Below, piece by piece: positions 11,986 to 26,900 of a DNA stretch of 64,000 nucleotides. The position numbers and the translations under genes are program-made. Position 1 is the first letter of the stretch. Each line of letters begins with the position of its first letter. This DNA comes from Ciona intestinalis (taxonomy: Eukaryota > Chordata > Ascidiacea > Phlebobranchia > Cionidae). The notes beneath the pieces are model-generated. The model worked only from the letters and a program-made list of their open reading frames with translations. It made no database searches and was not told the origin of the DNA. The stretch spans positions 2,517,278 to 2,581,277 of the forward strand of contig NC_020175.2 in NCBI RefSeq assembly GCF_000224145.3, in the 5' to 3' direction.

Positions 11986-14900
11986 CTTATTTTGTAGCAG
12001 TGTAACATTAACACATGGAACTTTTCTGATATAAGGTAATAATAATGTGCTTACAACATCTGAATGAAACAAAATCATAAATGGATCCACTGATTTATTA
12101 AAAATAGAAATATTGATAAAACAAATAAAAATAGATATTTCATTTACTCTTATTGCGTCTAATACAAAGAGATGAACATCTAAATTTTAAATTAATCAGA
12201 AATAGAAAACTTTAAAATGTGTACCTGTGCCCTTTTTATAGTTGCCATGATCAATTTCAGTATATTTGGGTTCATATTGTGGTAAGCTGTCTGTTCTACG
12301 GGGTGGTTGGTGGGGTTCCTGGATAAACAGTGGGAATGATAATAATTAGGGCTGTGGATTTTCCCTATTTTTGTTTAACCGTTAACCGTTCAGTTTTAAC
12401 CGGTTAACCGGTTAACCGATACAAGTGTAATCCTAATAAAAGCGTCATGTTTATCGCTTTTCTTTCGCGAATTTAAAGGCAACTTTACGACGAACGTATG
12501 GACTATGCTTGCAATACACGGGCAAACGTTCTTAACGTTAAAGTAATGCTTTCTTATTCATATTCAAACCTGTTTTAAAGCACCTGCCGTCTAAATAATC
12601 AACGTGTGAATTGCAATTATGACGCAGTTATTAACGTGTGAATTGCTATTATGTCGTAATCAATTGCCAGGTCAAACAATCGCTATTATGATGCAATGAA
12701 TCCACGTGTGAATGCCTGCTTTTTCGTAATAAACACGCTGCTTGGCTGAGGAAAACATTTAAGTTTTGTATTACACCAATATAATGTTGCAAAACTAGTT
12801 AGCCTGCGGTATTAACAATCAAGATTGATGGCGTAATCGCCGTTGTAGGGCACGATCAAAGCAACAGCGTCCCTGCGCACTCTGTCTTATTGCAAAACAA
12901 CAATCAACGAACACGAACACGTGCCTTTCGTGTAAATAAGACAGATATTGATATACGTTTATGCCCTATGACGTCATAGTTCGGTTAACGACTTGAACTT
13001 TTCGCTAGCGGTTAACCGAATAGGTTCGGTTAACCGAATAGGTTCGGTTAACCGGTTAACCGTTAACTTTTCCACAGCCCTAATAATAATACAATAATTG
13101 GACATTTTACTCGCGGTAATCTTTTCCATGTTTTTATTTTTTAACTAATATTAAAACATATATATTTATAAATTTTTGCATTAAAATGTTTGGATTTAAA
13201 ACTGCATAGCTAGCGAGTAATTAACAATTACTTTCCTGTTTGATTAATGTTCAAAATGTACCTTAAACCTTAAATAATGGATTGCACATTGAAATATTCC
13301 CAACTAAGTACAGTGTATAAAATCTTTAACAAATAATTAGTGATCTGAAATATTTCAACATTGAAATATTTCCAACTAAGCCTAGTGTAAAATTCTTGTA
13401 TAAAAACAAGTAATTAATAATCAAAAAACTCACGAGACAAGTAAACTCCACATATCTTGAGCAAGTTTGTAAAACTAATCAATCGTTTAGATTTGTTTAG
13501 GTTACAACGTAAGTAAATAAAAATAGTTGAATACAGGCCTCTACCAATTTCTTATTAAATGAAAATAAATACAAAATATTAACAACTGTATGAGTTTTAA
13601 ACCAGACCCTATGGGACCCAAATTTTACACGCAGCTATGAGAATAAAAGTGCAAAGTTTGTGTTGCGAAATCCTGCCCCCCAAAAAATACTAATGTGCCA
13701 CACGTATATAATGACGTATATGACGTCGTAGTCAACATGCAGGTGCGCTTCGCATACCCCAGATATTTAGGTAACCGGCGTGCCTGAGACCCATAATAAA
13801 CACTTAAATAAAAATAAATACAAAATATTAACAGCTGGGTAAGTTTTAAACCAGAGCCATGACAAACATATCTCCATAACACTAACCGATTCTACTTTTA
13901 CGGAGCTTCTAAATAAATTTTACTTTAACATCACATGATTGATTTACTTCTGTCAAAACAAGATTATTTATTGAAACAATTGCTGTGACTTGGCTACCAA
14001 TGCTTTAAAACACACTTTTTTAGTTATTTAAATACATTTTATCAACTTTTATCAAATTACTATTTAATTTTGTTAGAAATAAAATAAATTTTCTGTCAAC
14101 GACATACAATTGTAATGACATCTTAATCAATGAAAAGATCAAGGAAAGCAAAGGTTTCTGAATTATTGATACAATGTTTATACAACAGTGGATCAAAGTT
14201 CCAGGCTCGGCTTGAACGACATTAAACTTGCTTACATCTCATGAGTTTTGAAAATACTTGGATATAATGAAAATATTGAAAACAGAGAGTGAAGGAGCAT
14301 GCCTTTGTTAAAACACATTGTTAAATATTGATAAAGGGACATTGGGATTTTATTTCTGTACAAACTTGAACATTACTATATCTGGATACAGGTAATGATA
14401 ATCGGAGCAATGAAAAATTTATTTGAAATAAACCAACTTTAGCTTAATATGAAACAGTTTAAAATTATATTCTATTCCTAACGCAAGCCTGCTTAATTTA
14501 AAGGCACAGTATGTAGTATGATATATGGTTTTGAAATAAACCAATTTTAGCCCCCCCCCAAAAAACAGTTTAAAATTATACTCTATTCCTAAACACAATC
14601 CTGCTTAATTTAAAGGCAAGGTATGCTGTATAATAGATTAAAATAAAACAGTTTAAAATCATATTATATTTCTTAATGCAATATTTCTATATCTGTTATT
14701 TGAAATAAACCAATTTTAGCTTAAAAAACAGTTTAAAATCATATTATATTCCTTAATGCCATCTTCCTCAATCTATGGGCATTTTATGTTGTGTAATATA
14801 TGGTCAGGACCAGTGGCGCAGCCAGGGGGGTTAGGGTATCGGGCCCCCCTCCCCCTTTTAAACCATAAAAAAATTTAATTAAAAAAAAATAAATAATAAA

Positions 14901-17900
14901 AAATGAAAATTTTTTAATTAAACCCCCCCCCCCTTATTTTTTTCTGGCTGCTCCACTGGTCAGGATCAATCACTTACTATATGCTGTGTAATATATGGTC
15001 AGGATTAATCACTTACTATATGCTGTGTAATAAATGGTAAAGTTAATTGACTTACAGGTGGGTATTGAACAAATGCAGGTTGATGGTAAGGATCGGAAAA
15101 TTCTTCATCTGGATATCCGTGTCTGTTGTATTGGAGGGTTGGGGATTCCTGTGGTAAAAATAAAAATAATAGGTTGGTTAAGAATAAGATTAGAAATGTA
15201 TTGTTGGTTTTTGATTTTGATACAAAATGATGTAAAATGTTGATTTTTGTTAAAAAAAAGAAGATGGCTAAAATTAGACATAAAGTTGTTTTTTAATATA
15301 ATATGACGCAAAATACTTCTTTTTATTGAAAAAGAGGAAGTGTAAAACAAGAAATAAATGTATTTATAGTTTTTTTCTGTATAACAGCCAATTTGAAAAC
15401 CCATTAGTGACCACTGGGTGGTAACAATTGCTTATAAATATTTTGTCCAACACCCCAGCCCACAATGGTGGTAGTATTGTATTGGGCTTCTTAGAGACAT
15501 CATTTTATAGGTGAATGTCATGCATTTTACCACTGAAAACACGCCATATTAAACATGATCAATCAACTTTTTGTCACAGTATTTTGCCCAACACTTTAGT
15601 CCCACATTGGTGGCAGCATTAAATTTCTTAGAGTCTCCATTTAATGGCCGTTTATCATGCATTCTACCACTAAAAACACGCCGTATTGAACATGCTCAAT
15701 AAACTTTTCGTCACAATACGTTGCCTAACACTTTACCCCAGTGCTCTTGAACCAGTGTGCAAAACAGGAACTTATTCTCTGACGCATTTCTCCTTGATGA
15801 CGTGACTTGACGTCATTAAATTTACAATAAAATAAACAGGCATGGGGGCTTGATTTTACAACAACTTTCACCATCCCTAAAAAGGTTGAAGAGCACTGCT
15901 TTAGTTACAATTGTGGCAGCATTGGGCTTTTTAAAGCCATCATTTTATGGGTGTATGTCATGAATTCTAACAACTGAGAACGTGCTGTTGGACATAAATT
16001 ATATGTTTAACCAGGATCTCGTCACAATATTTTTCCTAACACTTTAGCCCACAATGGTGGCAGCATTGGGCTTTTTAGAGTCACCATTTTATGGACGTAT
16101 GTCATGGATTCTAACCACTGAGAATACGCCGCATTAAACATAAATTATATATTGATTAATCAACTTCTCGTCACCTGGTCATTTTCGTCGTAGCTGCTGC
16201 CCTCCGGTGGGTAGTCGTACCTCGGCTGTTGCTGACGTGGGGCGGGGGACGGAGATTCTTCTTGTTTGGGTTCAATACGGCTTCGACGGGAGGCTGGGGA
16301 GGTGCTGGGTCGCTTGCGGCGCGCCTAAAGAAATAGAAAAATCTTAACTTTAACTAATTAAAAATATTTTTTTAATCGATTTTTTTCGCTTATAACGTGT
16401 TTAAAATGTTGAATGTTATTTTTGAATAAAATAAAATTTAAAAGAAATGTGAACAGCAAAAAATTAAAACTTTACGAGTAAAAAAATCTAAATTGTATTT
16501 TTTGTTACGCTGATAATATGTTTAAAACGTGGTATTTTTATACAAAAAAATGTTAAGAAATTTCTAGCATTATTAGGATACAGTTTATTAACTTGCTTTA
16601 AAACATTTTCCAAACTTGAATGTAAATTACTGGATCGAGGAATTGATAATAAATGGAACGAGACTCAGTTGTTGGGAGTGAATGTGCAAATGTTAACATA
16701 TCAAGTACCATGTATGTTGTGTGGTTTTTCAATGTGTGCAATGACAAATGGAAGGTGCATATAATACAATGGTGCTATTATGAATAAATTGAACTCATGG
16801 GTTGCCGACTGCTTTGCTGGTAAGCAAAGACAAAATCAGCAAGTTTGATAAACTATCCTGACATTTTGAACAGAGAATTTGGTTAACTTACAGAACATAG
16901 ATATACAGCAGTTAAAAATCAGGCAAAAAAGTACATGTGACAAAATGCAAATAAATTAAAATGTTGAAATAATGTCTCGAAAATATCAAAGTAAAATTTG
17001 GAAAAAATAACACAGCCTTTGCAATAGATTGTAAAGTTTTCAATGGCATATGAATTTTAAAAAAATCAATTTTTTTAAATACCATTATCAAGTGTGTAAA
17101 AATAAAGACCGTTTTCCATTGCATATGAATTTTTATTTAAATCAATCTTTTTAAATGCAAGGGTGTAAAAATAAATACCTAAAGTGGAAATTCAGGTTTA
17201 AATATTCGTAAACAGCAGCAAATGTGAGGCATAACCACTGGGTCGGTATATTTTGTGTTTGAGAGAAATATGTATGTAGCGTTTAAGCTGAAACATGTGC
17301 TACAATGAAGTGCTTATTATCTAGACTTATTGATTTTTGTACTGTGGGATGTCATGTCATTTAATTTACACTGTTTAGTACACTCAGATGAATTGTTAAA
17401 CACCTAGGAAATATATGGACAATATATTAGACTTGGACACAAAGTGAAAAAAATGACCCTTTAAAATTTTTATCACCAGCTTAAAATATCAATTTAAAGT
17501 TTAAATGTTTACATTTTAAACATTATTTAAAAAAAAACAGTTTAATTTTTATTTTATGTTTACTTCCTTTTTTCAAAGTATACAGTGTATAAGTTTCTGC
17601 TGATATTGCTACCAACTACCATCTTTTTAAGAACTAACGTTCTGGCAATGAATAAGTTTTAATGGATATTAAAAAAACAAGTGGTTTACCAATATTTATC
17701 AGAACAGAGAGAGATCTGTTCTGAAACAGGGTATAGTTGTACAGTTGTACACAGTTACGGTATTTTATATTTTTAATATTTTAATGTGTTTGAAACACTA
17801 TAAAAGGGATACTGGCAGTAAAACTTTCAATTTACTGTAAAATAAATGAGACAGTGTGAGAAATGACCCCAGGGCAAGTAGGACAGTGATTTATATAATG

Positions 17901-20900
17901 TCTAATGACTGATTGGATTGAATAAAACAAAAAGATTCTGTGTATCAATGAAACCACTGTCTTTGTATTTAACATATGGTCATAAAAATTACTAACAAAA
18001 CTTCAATATAGCCTAAAGATATATTTGCTTAAAAGTCTTTATCCAACTGCTAATCTAAAGGGCTTGTATAACAAAATATATAATTAAATAATGGCTGGAA
18101 ATAAATGTTTTAGCTAAAAAATAGTATGCCCACTTTTAGTCCTCTGCTATGTACTAAACTCGATAGGATATATTCATTATTGGCTATCAACCTATCGCAT
18201 ACATACATAATTGCCCCTACAGCTGACTATCATACCAGTATAGTATAAATACAAATACACTGACTATATATAGCAATTGGTTACATCTCATAGTCATATT
18301 TGCATAAGGTAATACAACTTTAAAAATATTGATAATTCTGATTTTTTTTAGAACCAACCGAAAAAACCATAATGAAAATAAAATTTAAAACTTAAAAATT
18401 CCAAAACAAATAAAAACTAAAACACTGAAACTGAAAAAAAACATAGTTGCAATACATGCTGACACAGTGCATTCCATGTTGGCTTACCTCAGAGATAGAA
18501 TTTCTCCAGTAAGGCTGCATTGTTAGTGAGGTTAATATATAGGATATATTAGGGTGGGGAAAGATGGGAGACCTTTTCATTCTATTTTCTCGTCCCATTT
18601 GGTAGTTAAAAAAAAACATTCGAAGAATTATTAAACCGTATCCTCACGACTCTCATAGACCATTGTTGTTGTTAATTGTTTAAAACCCGATCACGATATT
18701 TGGATATCATGTGCTAAAGGTGTCCCATCTTCCCTCACAGTTAGAAAGAAATTAATGGACTATTAATTAGAAGACTGAATCTTTCAATCTCATAATCCAA
18801 AGGGATTAAAACAAAATTAGGTCAATGCAACTAGCTTATTTATAGACTGCTTATTTAACTACACAAATGACATTTGTTAGTGAATTTGCGAAATTAAATT
18901 ACGGGAACGCTATAGACCGGCCACAAGTTTTGGTAAAGACTTAATACCGTTGCTGTTAACCATCAAAACAATATCAAAGGATAAATAAAAATGGGATAAT
19001 GTGAATTACACAATGGCAAAATTTCCATTTACCCGTCGCAAAATTTATATTGCAACAGACATAAAATGGCGTGATTCAAAACATAAAATACATTTTATAA
19101 AAAAAAAACTTGATAAAAGCAAACCTGGAAATTGACAGATGCCCTGCTGGTGATGCCGGCTGGTTCTCCTGGTCGATCCACCAAGTTTGTTGAAGGATCA
19201 ACATCAAAATCTACATCATGGTTGCCCTCGCTTGAATCAGAGTCACTGCTGCCACTATCGGGAACATCTTCAGGTGGAGGTTGGTTGGGACTAGGGGGTC
19301 GGTTTTGGTTTAAGCTCTCGTTCGCGTGTTCGATTAAAGGTCGCGACCTTGAAGTGGATTCAAATCGACCACTCGATTGTCGGCTGTGAAATAATGAAAT
19401 AAAGGTTAATTTAGAGTAGAGTGTTATACAATATGGGTTAAGTCTTAACAGGTCAAGCCTATTATATTCTCAAGTTCCTATGGTGAAGCACACTAGGAGA
19501 CCTGGGATGACACCCGGGCCAGAATTAGTTCTAGTTGACTAAGCTAATCCTACGATGCATGGTTAAAAAAACACATATCAAAAAGTGAGCTTGTATCAAA
19601 AAGTATAAAAAATATATAAAAAAGTAAAAATATAAACATATCAAAATATCAAAAAAAATCCAAGAAATATAAATATATATAAACTAATCAAAAAGTATGA
19701 AAAAAAAAAATATATATATCAAAAGTAAAAAAAATAAACATGAGATCTTAAACAGTATTAATACAAATAGGCATCTTACCTGTCTGCTTTAAAAGGTTGT
19801 ATAGTTTGGTCATAGGGCCCTGTATCTTTTTCTCTGGCAGGTTTTATGATGAAGAAGTAGATGAGAGCAATAATGATCGCAAGGACAACCAAACTTCCAA
19901 TGATTGCTCCAACCATTATTCCAACATTGCTTTCTTTTGTCACTGTGTGAAAAAAATAAAATAAAATGAAAAAAACCTTTCCTAAAATTTTCTAAAAACT
20001 GTCACTGTGTGAAAAAAATGATTTAAAAGTGATAAAAAAAATTTCTTAAAACTATTTTTATCAATAATAAACATCTTAACCTTTTTATAACAAGCAGACC
20101 AAAACAATAAGTTATAAACTTAATAATAATACTGTGTCTGTGACTGTTGTACATAAATACATATGCATGTTTAGATGGTTAAAAAAATATTAAAATGCAT
20201 AGGTCCATGTTGCCAGGCGACAGTTTTAACCAAATTCTCAATAATAATATATGTCAATCCCGCTTAATCGGCCCAGGTTTAATCGGACCACCCGCTTAAT
20301 CGGACCGCTTTTCGCTGGTCCCGAATCTAAATTCATTTTTACGTACAATCTTCCCCGGTTAAACGGACCAATACCCCGCTTAAACGGACCAGTTTGACTT
20401 GATCCCGATGTGGTCCGATTAAGGGGGGTTGACTGTATTAATATTAACATTTAATCTGTACACCAATAGTTAATATTTTTTTTCCGAATTAATTTTTATG
20501 TCTCTGTTAATACAATCATACAGTTAAGACTTAGGAAAGAGTTGAGAAATATTAACTCAAGTACAAGAGGCATAAGTACAGACCATGTCGCATTGTTGCT
20601 ATAACAAGTATGTGGTAACTCACTCATGTAATAAACCAACTTGAACCCAGTCAAGAGAGCTTTGAATATTTGAAGTACTGAAGTGGTACACGGCAATAGA
20701 AACCATGAAATATGGTGGATAATAAGTTTTAATGGTTATGTTACACTTTACGGTCTACTGGTCTGATTGGGATTTAAGAAAGACATTCATATTTATATTT
20801 TAAATGTTTTCTGTAGTGAGTCACAAACACAATACACGTACAGGACAATATTAAGTTACAGTTTAACATAAGAAATAAAGCATGAAATACGGAAGATAAG

Positions 20901-23900
20901 AATTTTCAACGAAAACAAGAAGTAATGGGTTTCGGGTTTGTATGTGGTATACACAACTCATTTCTTCTGCCTTTAGTTTCTTAAATATTAACAAAATCAC
21001 TTTTTTTAAATCCATGTCAAAAATAAAAAGGAAAATTGAAAAATCTTATTATCTTACTGCATTATCAGGGATTACAACATAACATTTATGTCCGATTTAA
21101 ACAAAAACAGTCACACAACGGAGTTTTGTTTTATGGTTAAACAAAGAGTTGAAAAACTCAATAGGGAAGTAGAAGACAGACAAAACCATTTTCTCCATAG
21201 TCTTTACCAAACAAAAGGGTTAAGTTGATATAAAAAGAAATCCAAACAACTAAAATGTTGTTGGTAAATGTTTAAAACATTGTTTGGTATTTCTAAACTC
21301 AATTCAGGTTTAGTGAAATAATAAAAAAAACATATATAACAACTTATAATATCATAATTATAGTATATATATACTTTGAATTTTTTAACTAACAAACAGT
21401 GTATACTTTATATGGTAATAATCTGGTAGTACAAAACGTAACCAACAAAAATCTACTCCAACCACTAGTAGTAATAGAAATAGAAATATATATTTTGCCT
21501 AAATGGCATCGTCAGTCTCTTATTTAAATAGAACTATTTAAATAAAATTACTATTAGTGGTTGGAGATATTTGATGGTTACATTTTCGTAGCATTAGATC
21601 ATTACTGCATTTTCCTATATAGTAGGATGGGGGAAGATGGGACACCTTTGGCGCATAATATCTGAATATCCTGATCGTGTTTTAAACAGTTAACAACGGT
21701 CTATGGGAGTCTTGAGCATATAGTTTTATAATTCTTTGAAAGTTCCTTGTTTACTACCACATTGGACGAGAAAATAGAGTTAAAATGTGTCCCAACTTCC
21801 CCAACCCTACTATACAAGAATCGTTCAATTATACGAACATCAGATCAGGGTCAAATTTTCGAAATTTTAAGTTATGCTTTGTATGAATTTATGGTGGTTA
21901 AAATATAATGTAGCTAGCAAACACTTGACAGCTATCTGAGTGTAAATTCTGACAGATCAATACAATGTCTTATATTAGTTCTGGGGCTTATACACTTCAG
22001 TTATAGATTTTAGCAAATATTTGCTGAAACAGATAAAGCGTGTCTAATGTTCCTGTTCTTTGTTTGGAAACACATAGTGACTTAAACAAATATGTATATA
22101 TGATGAAAAATTAAGAAAATTAAATCCAAAAAATATTAACACACGAACAGTGGTTAGTTTAACAACAATGACCCATTATGTAATTATATGACAAAAACTG
22201 AACCCACTTTTTTACTTTTAACATTCTATTCATAAGTAATTGAAAATGTAACAATTGTCAAAATTCAAATTGTAGAAATGCTTTAAATTAAAGACAATAC
22301 ACTGGGGAATCATTCCATGATAAAACCTGTACTTCACAAGAAGAGTAATTGATCATAAGAATACACAGGGGATTTGAACATTACAATTTCCTTTTATAGA
22401 CAGCACACATGGGACCATAAAAATAACTCTAGGTGTAATGGACCAACTTTACCAAAAACCAAAGTCCCATAGCCTAACCTTTTCTAATTTTACAGTTTGG
22501 TTACATTTAAGTTTCAGACTCAAAACTTATATTACCGATTTAAAGTTACAATTTGTCCCACAATTACATCAGTTGAACAGTTGCAACATGCTGCTAAGAT
22601 AACAATTACGTTACTACAGTCTGTGATAGATGAAATATTAATGTTACGCCATATTTTGACAGGGGGATAAGGAATAAATTGTTAGAGTTTAGTGTAGAAT
22701 GAATAGCCCTAACTTACTTCAACACTTACATATGGCATCAAACAAACTCAAAATTATTGGTAAGAATACTTGGTTTTGTAATTTTTGTTTTACTACTTTT
22801 GAATTAAATATATTAATAAAATAAATTTGTAGGTTTATTGTTTTTTTTAAATATAGTACCAGTGAGTAACAGTACGTGGGCAGAATGTAATATTTCTAAT
22901 GAAAATATTTATACAATTAATGTGACTGTTGACTGTTGTTGAATTTGTCCTAACTTTAAAACTACACACATTAAAATATAGTGTAACAAGTTACAACACT
23001 ATGTAACAAATCTTCTATGTCTGGTTCCTATTATAGCATTCAAAAGGCACAAGGTGTGTTCATAGTTGTAAGGAGAGAACCAGGTACTATGGTAGCACTG
23101 AACCATGTCACTAACAATTCAATCACACAATTTGTGTGTGCTATGATTTTGTTTGTGTTCCCTACTGGAGAAAATTTCTTGCTATCTGATGTGCATATTA
23201 CAATTGATTTGAAATGACTTTGATTACATAGTTCCTTAGTGACCAAGTAATGATAGCGACAGAAATAGCAGGATGAAAAGAAAGTATGTATATGAAGTAC
23301 CTACTGCTACTTATGTAAGCTAATTTTAGGTTGAATATATAAAGTATGAGATTGTGAACGTAACTCACAAAGTAGTACTAGTACAGTAAAACTGTAGAAA
23401 CTAGAAGTCAATGGCTTTTACCCAATTTTAACCCATTGGACACTTTTTAATAAAAATATTTGATGGGATGAATTTAAATTTTAAATTATTTCACAACAAC
23501 AACCGTAAAATATGAAGTGAAACATGTTGGAAATTTTATATTGGCCGCTAATTGAAAGTTAATACATATATTTTTAAAACCATTTTTTATACATACATTG
23601 TTCAGAGCACTTTTTAATCGGTCAAGTTATATATATAAATTAAAAACAATCACTTAGCCCCCCACTAATATTTATTAGATACGGGTACAGCCTAAGATTT
23701 TTAACAATATTTTAACATAGCCATAAAACAGGTAAGCATGAAACACAAAATTGCATTTCAATACTATCAGCACCAGATAAATGCTTCATTTTAACCAATA
23801 ATTCCTTAAACTTACCAACAATGACAGCTGATGCCTCCCCAGCAGTAATGGTGCTCTGTACTGCTACTCCTATTCCATTATTTGCTGTGCAAGTGTATGT

Positions 23901-26900
23901 GTCGTTGGAGCGCTCGGCCGTGTTCGGTGACATCATGGACACAGTTGGACCCATAAAAGTGCGCGAAGGTGCCGACGCTGGCAACAACCATGATATAGTT
24001 GCCGGAGGGTTAGCATGGGAAATACATGTAAGACTCAAGCCATCAGCAGTTACTGTGATGGTGGGGGTTTCTGGAGGGTCTGGAAATTATTGCTGAGTTG
24101 TTATGGGGAAAACATAGGGCATGAGAAAATGCTTTGATAACAATTACCAAGAAATAACTTCAGATCAACAAGTTTTTAATAATAAGTTAAAAAATCAAAA
24201 ACAAAAATGCAGAAAAACTTTAATGTTACAAATAAAACGTTAGAGATAAATAAGTTTTTAATAATAAGTCAAAATAACACAAACGAAAATACAAAAACTT
24301 TAATGTTACAAAACAAATTTAGATATATAAAGTTTTTATTGAGAATCTAAAAAAAAACACTTAAAAAATTAAAAAAACTTAATGTTACAAATAATATTTT
24401 TAAGAATAAAAAGTTTTTAATGATAAGTTAAAATTAAAAAAACAGAAATCCAAAAACCCCAAGAATTAAAAAATGGTTAACTCACAAGTAACATTAAGGT
24501 ATATGGTTTCTCGCTTGCTGTTGGGAATGGAGGGATGTCTCATCTCACAGTAGAAGGATTGTTTGTTGTAGAATTTGGTTGGTTCAACATGAAGTGTAGA
24601 CACTGCAGTTGTGAGAAGGGGTGTTGTGCTGCTGTTTGTACTGTAGGGGGAGGAAAGTTTTAACATTGTGGTGAAGAGGGGAGATATCAATTTAATAAGA
24701 AAACAAAGCTGCCGGAGTGCTGTTTTAATAAAGCGTTTATAACATTATAGGCATTCCTTGTGTTTAAACTTTATGGAAAACACAAATTGAATAGGGAAAA
24801 GGCCAACTTAAATGTGTAGATGTATTCAATAATCAAAAATTACTAGTAATATAATAGTATTAGTATAGTAGGGTGGGGAAAGATGGGACACCTTTAGCAC
24901 ATAATATCCAAATATCCTGATCGTCATTTTAACAATTAACAACGGTCCATGGAAGTTGAGGGATATGGTTCTATTTTTCTTTAAATGTTCTTTGTTTTCT
25001 ACTAAATGGGACGAGAAAATAGAATGAAAAGGTGTCCCATCTTCCCTCACCCTACTATATATCAGTATCAGATATGGGATAATAGGCCAAACAATATACT
25101 ATACATCAATACATGGTAAAGATAATTCTAACTTACGCAGTTTGGTCGAAATCTAGGTGACGGTTTGTGCCCCAGAAAACCACAGCTGGTGGCTTACCTG
25201 GATTGAAATTCAATTTTAGATGATATTACACAACAGAACATAACACTGACATAAAAATTGTAAAGTAAAAGTGGTTGTTAAAATAACACTATAAGCCAAT
25301 TAAACAACATGTTATAAGTGGTAAATTAGTCCAGCAATTTCTATGAATACCATTGTGGCCACGTGGGCTAAATTGTCCTTGGGCAAGACACTTAACGGCA
25401 GTTACTCCAGCCCAGTGGTCACTAATAGGTTGTCCAATTTATCACCCACACATAAAAAAATCCCTCAAAAAACAATCACCCACAAAGTACCATACATGGT
25501 AACTCGTAAGCTCGCACGAGGTGTTTGATGCAAAACACCTGTGTTTACTGACTATCGTTTTTTCCGCAACAGGAGGATAAAGTAAGAAGTTACAATACAA
25601 AAATACAAATAACTAAACCTCCAACATTTAAATATTGTTTAAACATAATGGAAAATATATAGTTTAGTATCTTACCATTACTAGCAATGCATTCTGCAGC
25701 ATTGACCATCGTGCCACCATCACTAATTAGTAGAGGATCATTTACTTTTCTAACCTCAAACTGAGGGGCAACTGAAACACAAATACTGCATTGAATATAC
25801 AATGCAATCTATAGTCTATACTTAAATATTTTTAGGTGCTTTAATATTTTGGCCATTGGACCTTGTCCTAAAAAATGTTATAAATATATAGGTATATATT
25901 AAGTAAACATGCACTCAAATTTTAAAAAAGTCATATTTCAATTGACTTTTTTTTTCTGTGAAGGACAACATAAAACTGTAACAGATAATTTTACACAGTT
26001 CATGCACATTTATGAGTTATTATGCATTTGCCAGGGTTGTTGCTTCTTTGTATGACTGACAATTTGGCCAATCTACGATCTAAAGGGTTGCAGGTGCAGC
26101 AATGATTGCTTCTTGCCAAATGACAAACATTTCACAAAGTGACAAAGTTTTCAACATTGTACGTTGTACCCCTTAACTGGAGATGCATGCTCTAACTAGT
26201 AACTACCACCAACTTTGAACTAGAACTTACCATAAACAATGACAGATGTTATAATCTTGCTTGGTGCAAGTGAGTATACTTGTGCTGTGCATGTGAAAGT
26301 TCCCTCGTCAGGTAAGCTGATGAATTTAATCTCAAGCTGACCAGTGTTCATGAATTGTAGGCGTCCTCTATATCGACTACCAGTCGCAAACACAACTGGG
26401 TCTTTGAGCTGAGCAGGCTGTGTAAAACAAGGCATTTTATAAAAAATATATTTAGACATACATACGATTTCCATTTGAAATGAATGAGTTAAAATCATTG
26501 CAAAATTAGGTACTTTCTATCCCATTCCATGTCTAACCTTAAATATTAAGCTGACTAAAAATGAAAAAAACAACAATTTAACATATTTGATAAGCCTATA
26601 CAGGCTTTATAAAGGTGGTTTATACATTTTATGCCAAATAACGGTTTCAATGAATTTAAAATTTAAAATAAATATAACAACATAAGAATGTTAATGTAAT
26701 TGTAACCTGGTAATGGCTAACTAGCTGCTGAGGAGCAGTTGGTGTTGGTTGAAATTCTAATATAACCAACATGTTCGGAAACTGTGAGGCAGTTTCAGGG
26801 TTGTAACATGGGATGAAAGCCGACTCACCCTGTATTACATTAGTTCCATGCACTCCTGTATACAAACATCAAAGGTTAAATTACTTAAACAATGTATGTA

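Noticed and set aside
23017-23246. Overlapping frames on both strands in a nectin-like gene intron
   Set aside because: No splice signals or family resemblance. The adjoining exons already join in phase without it.
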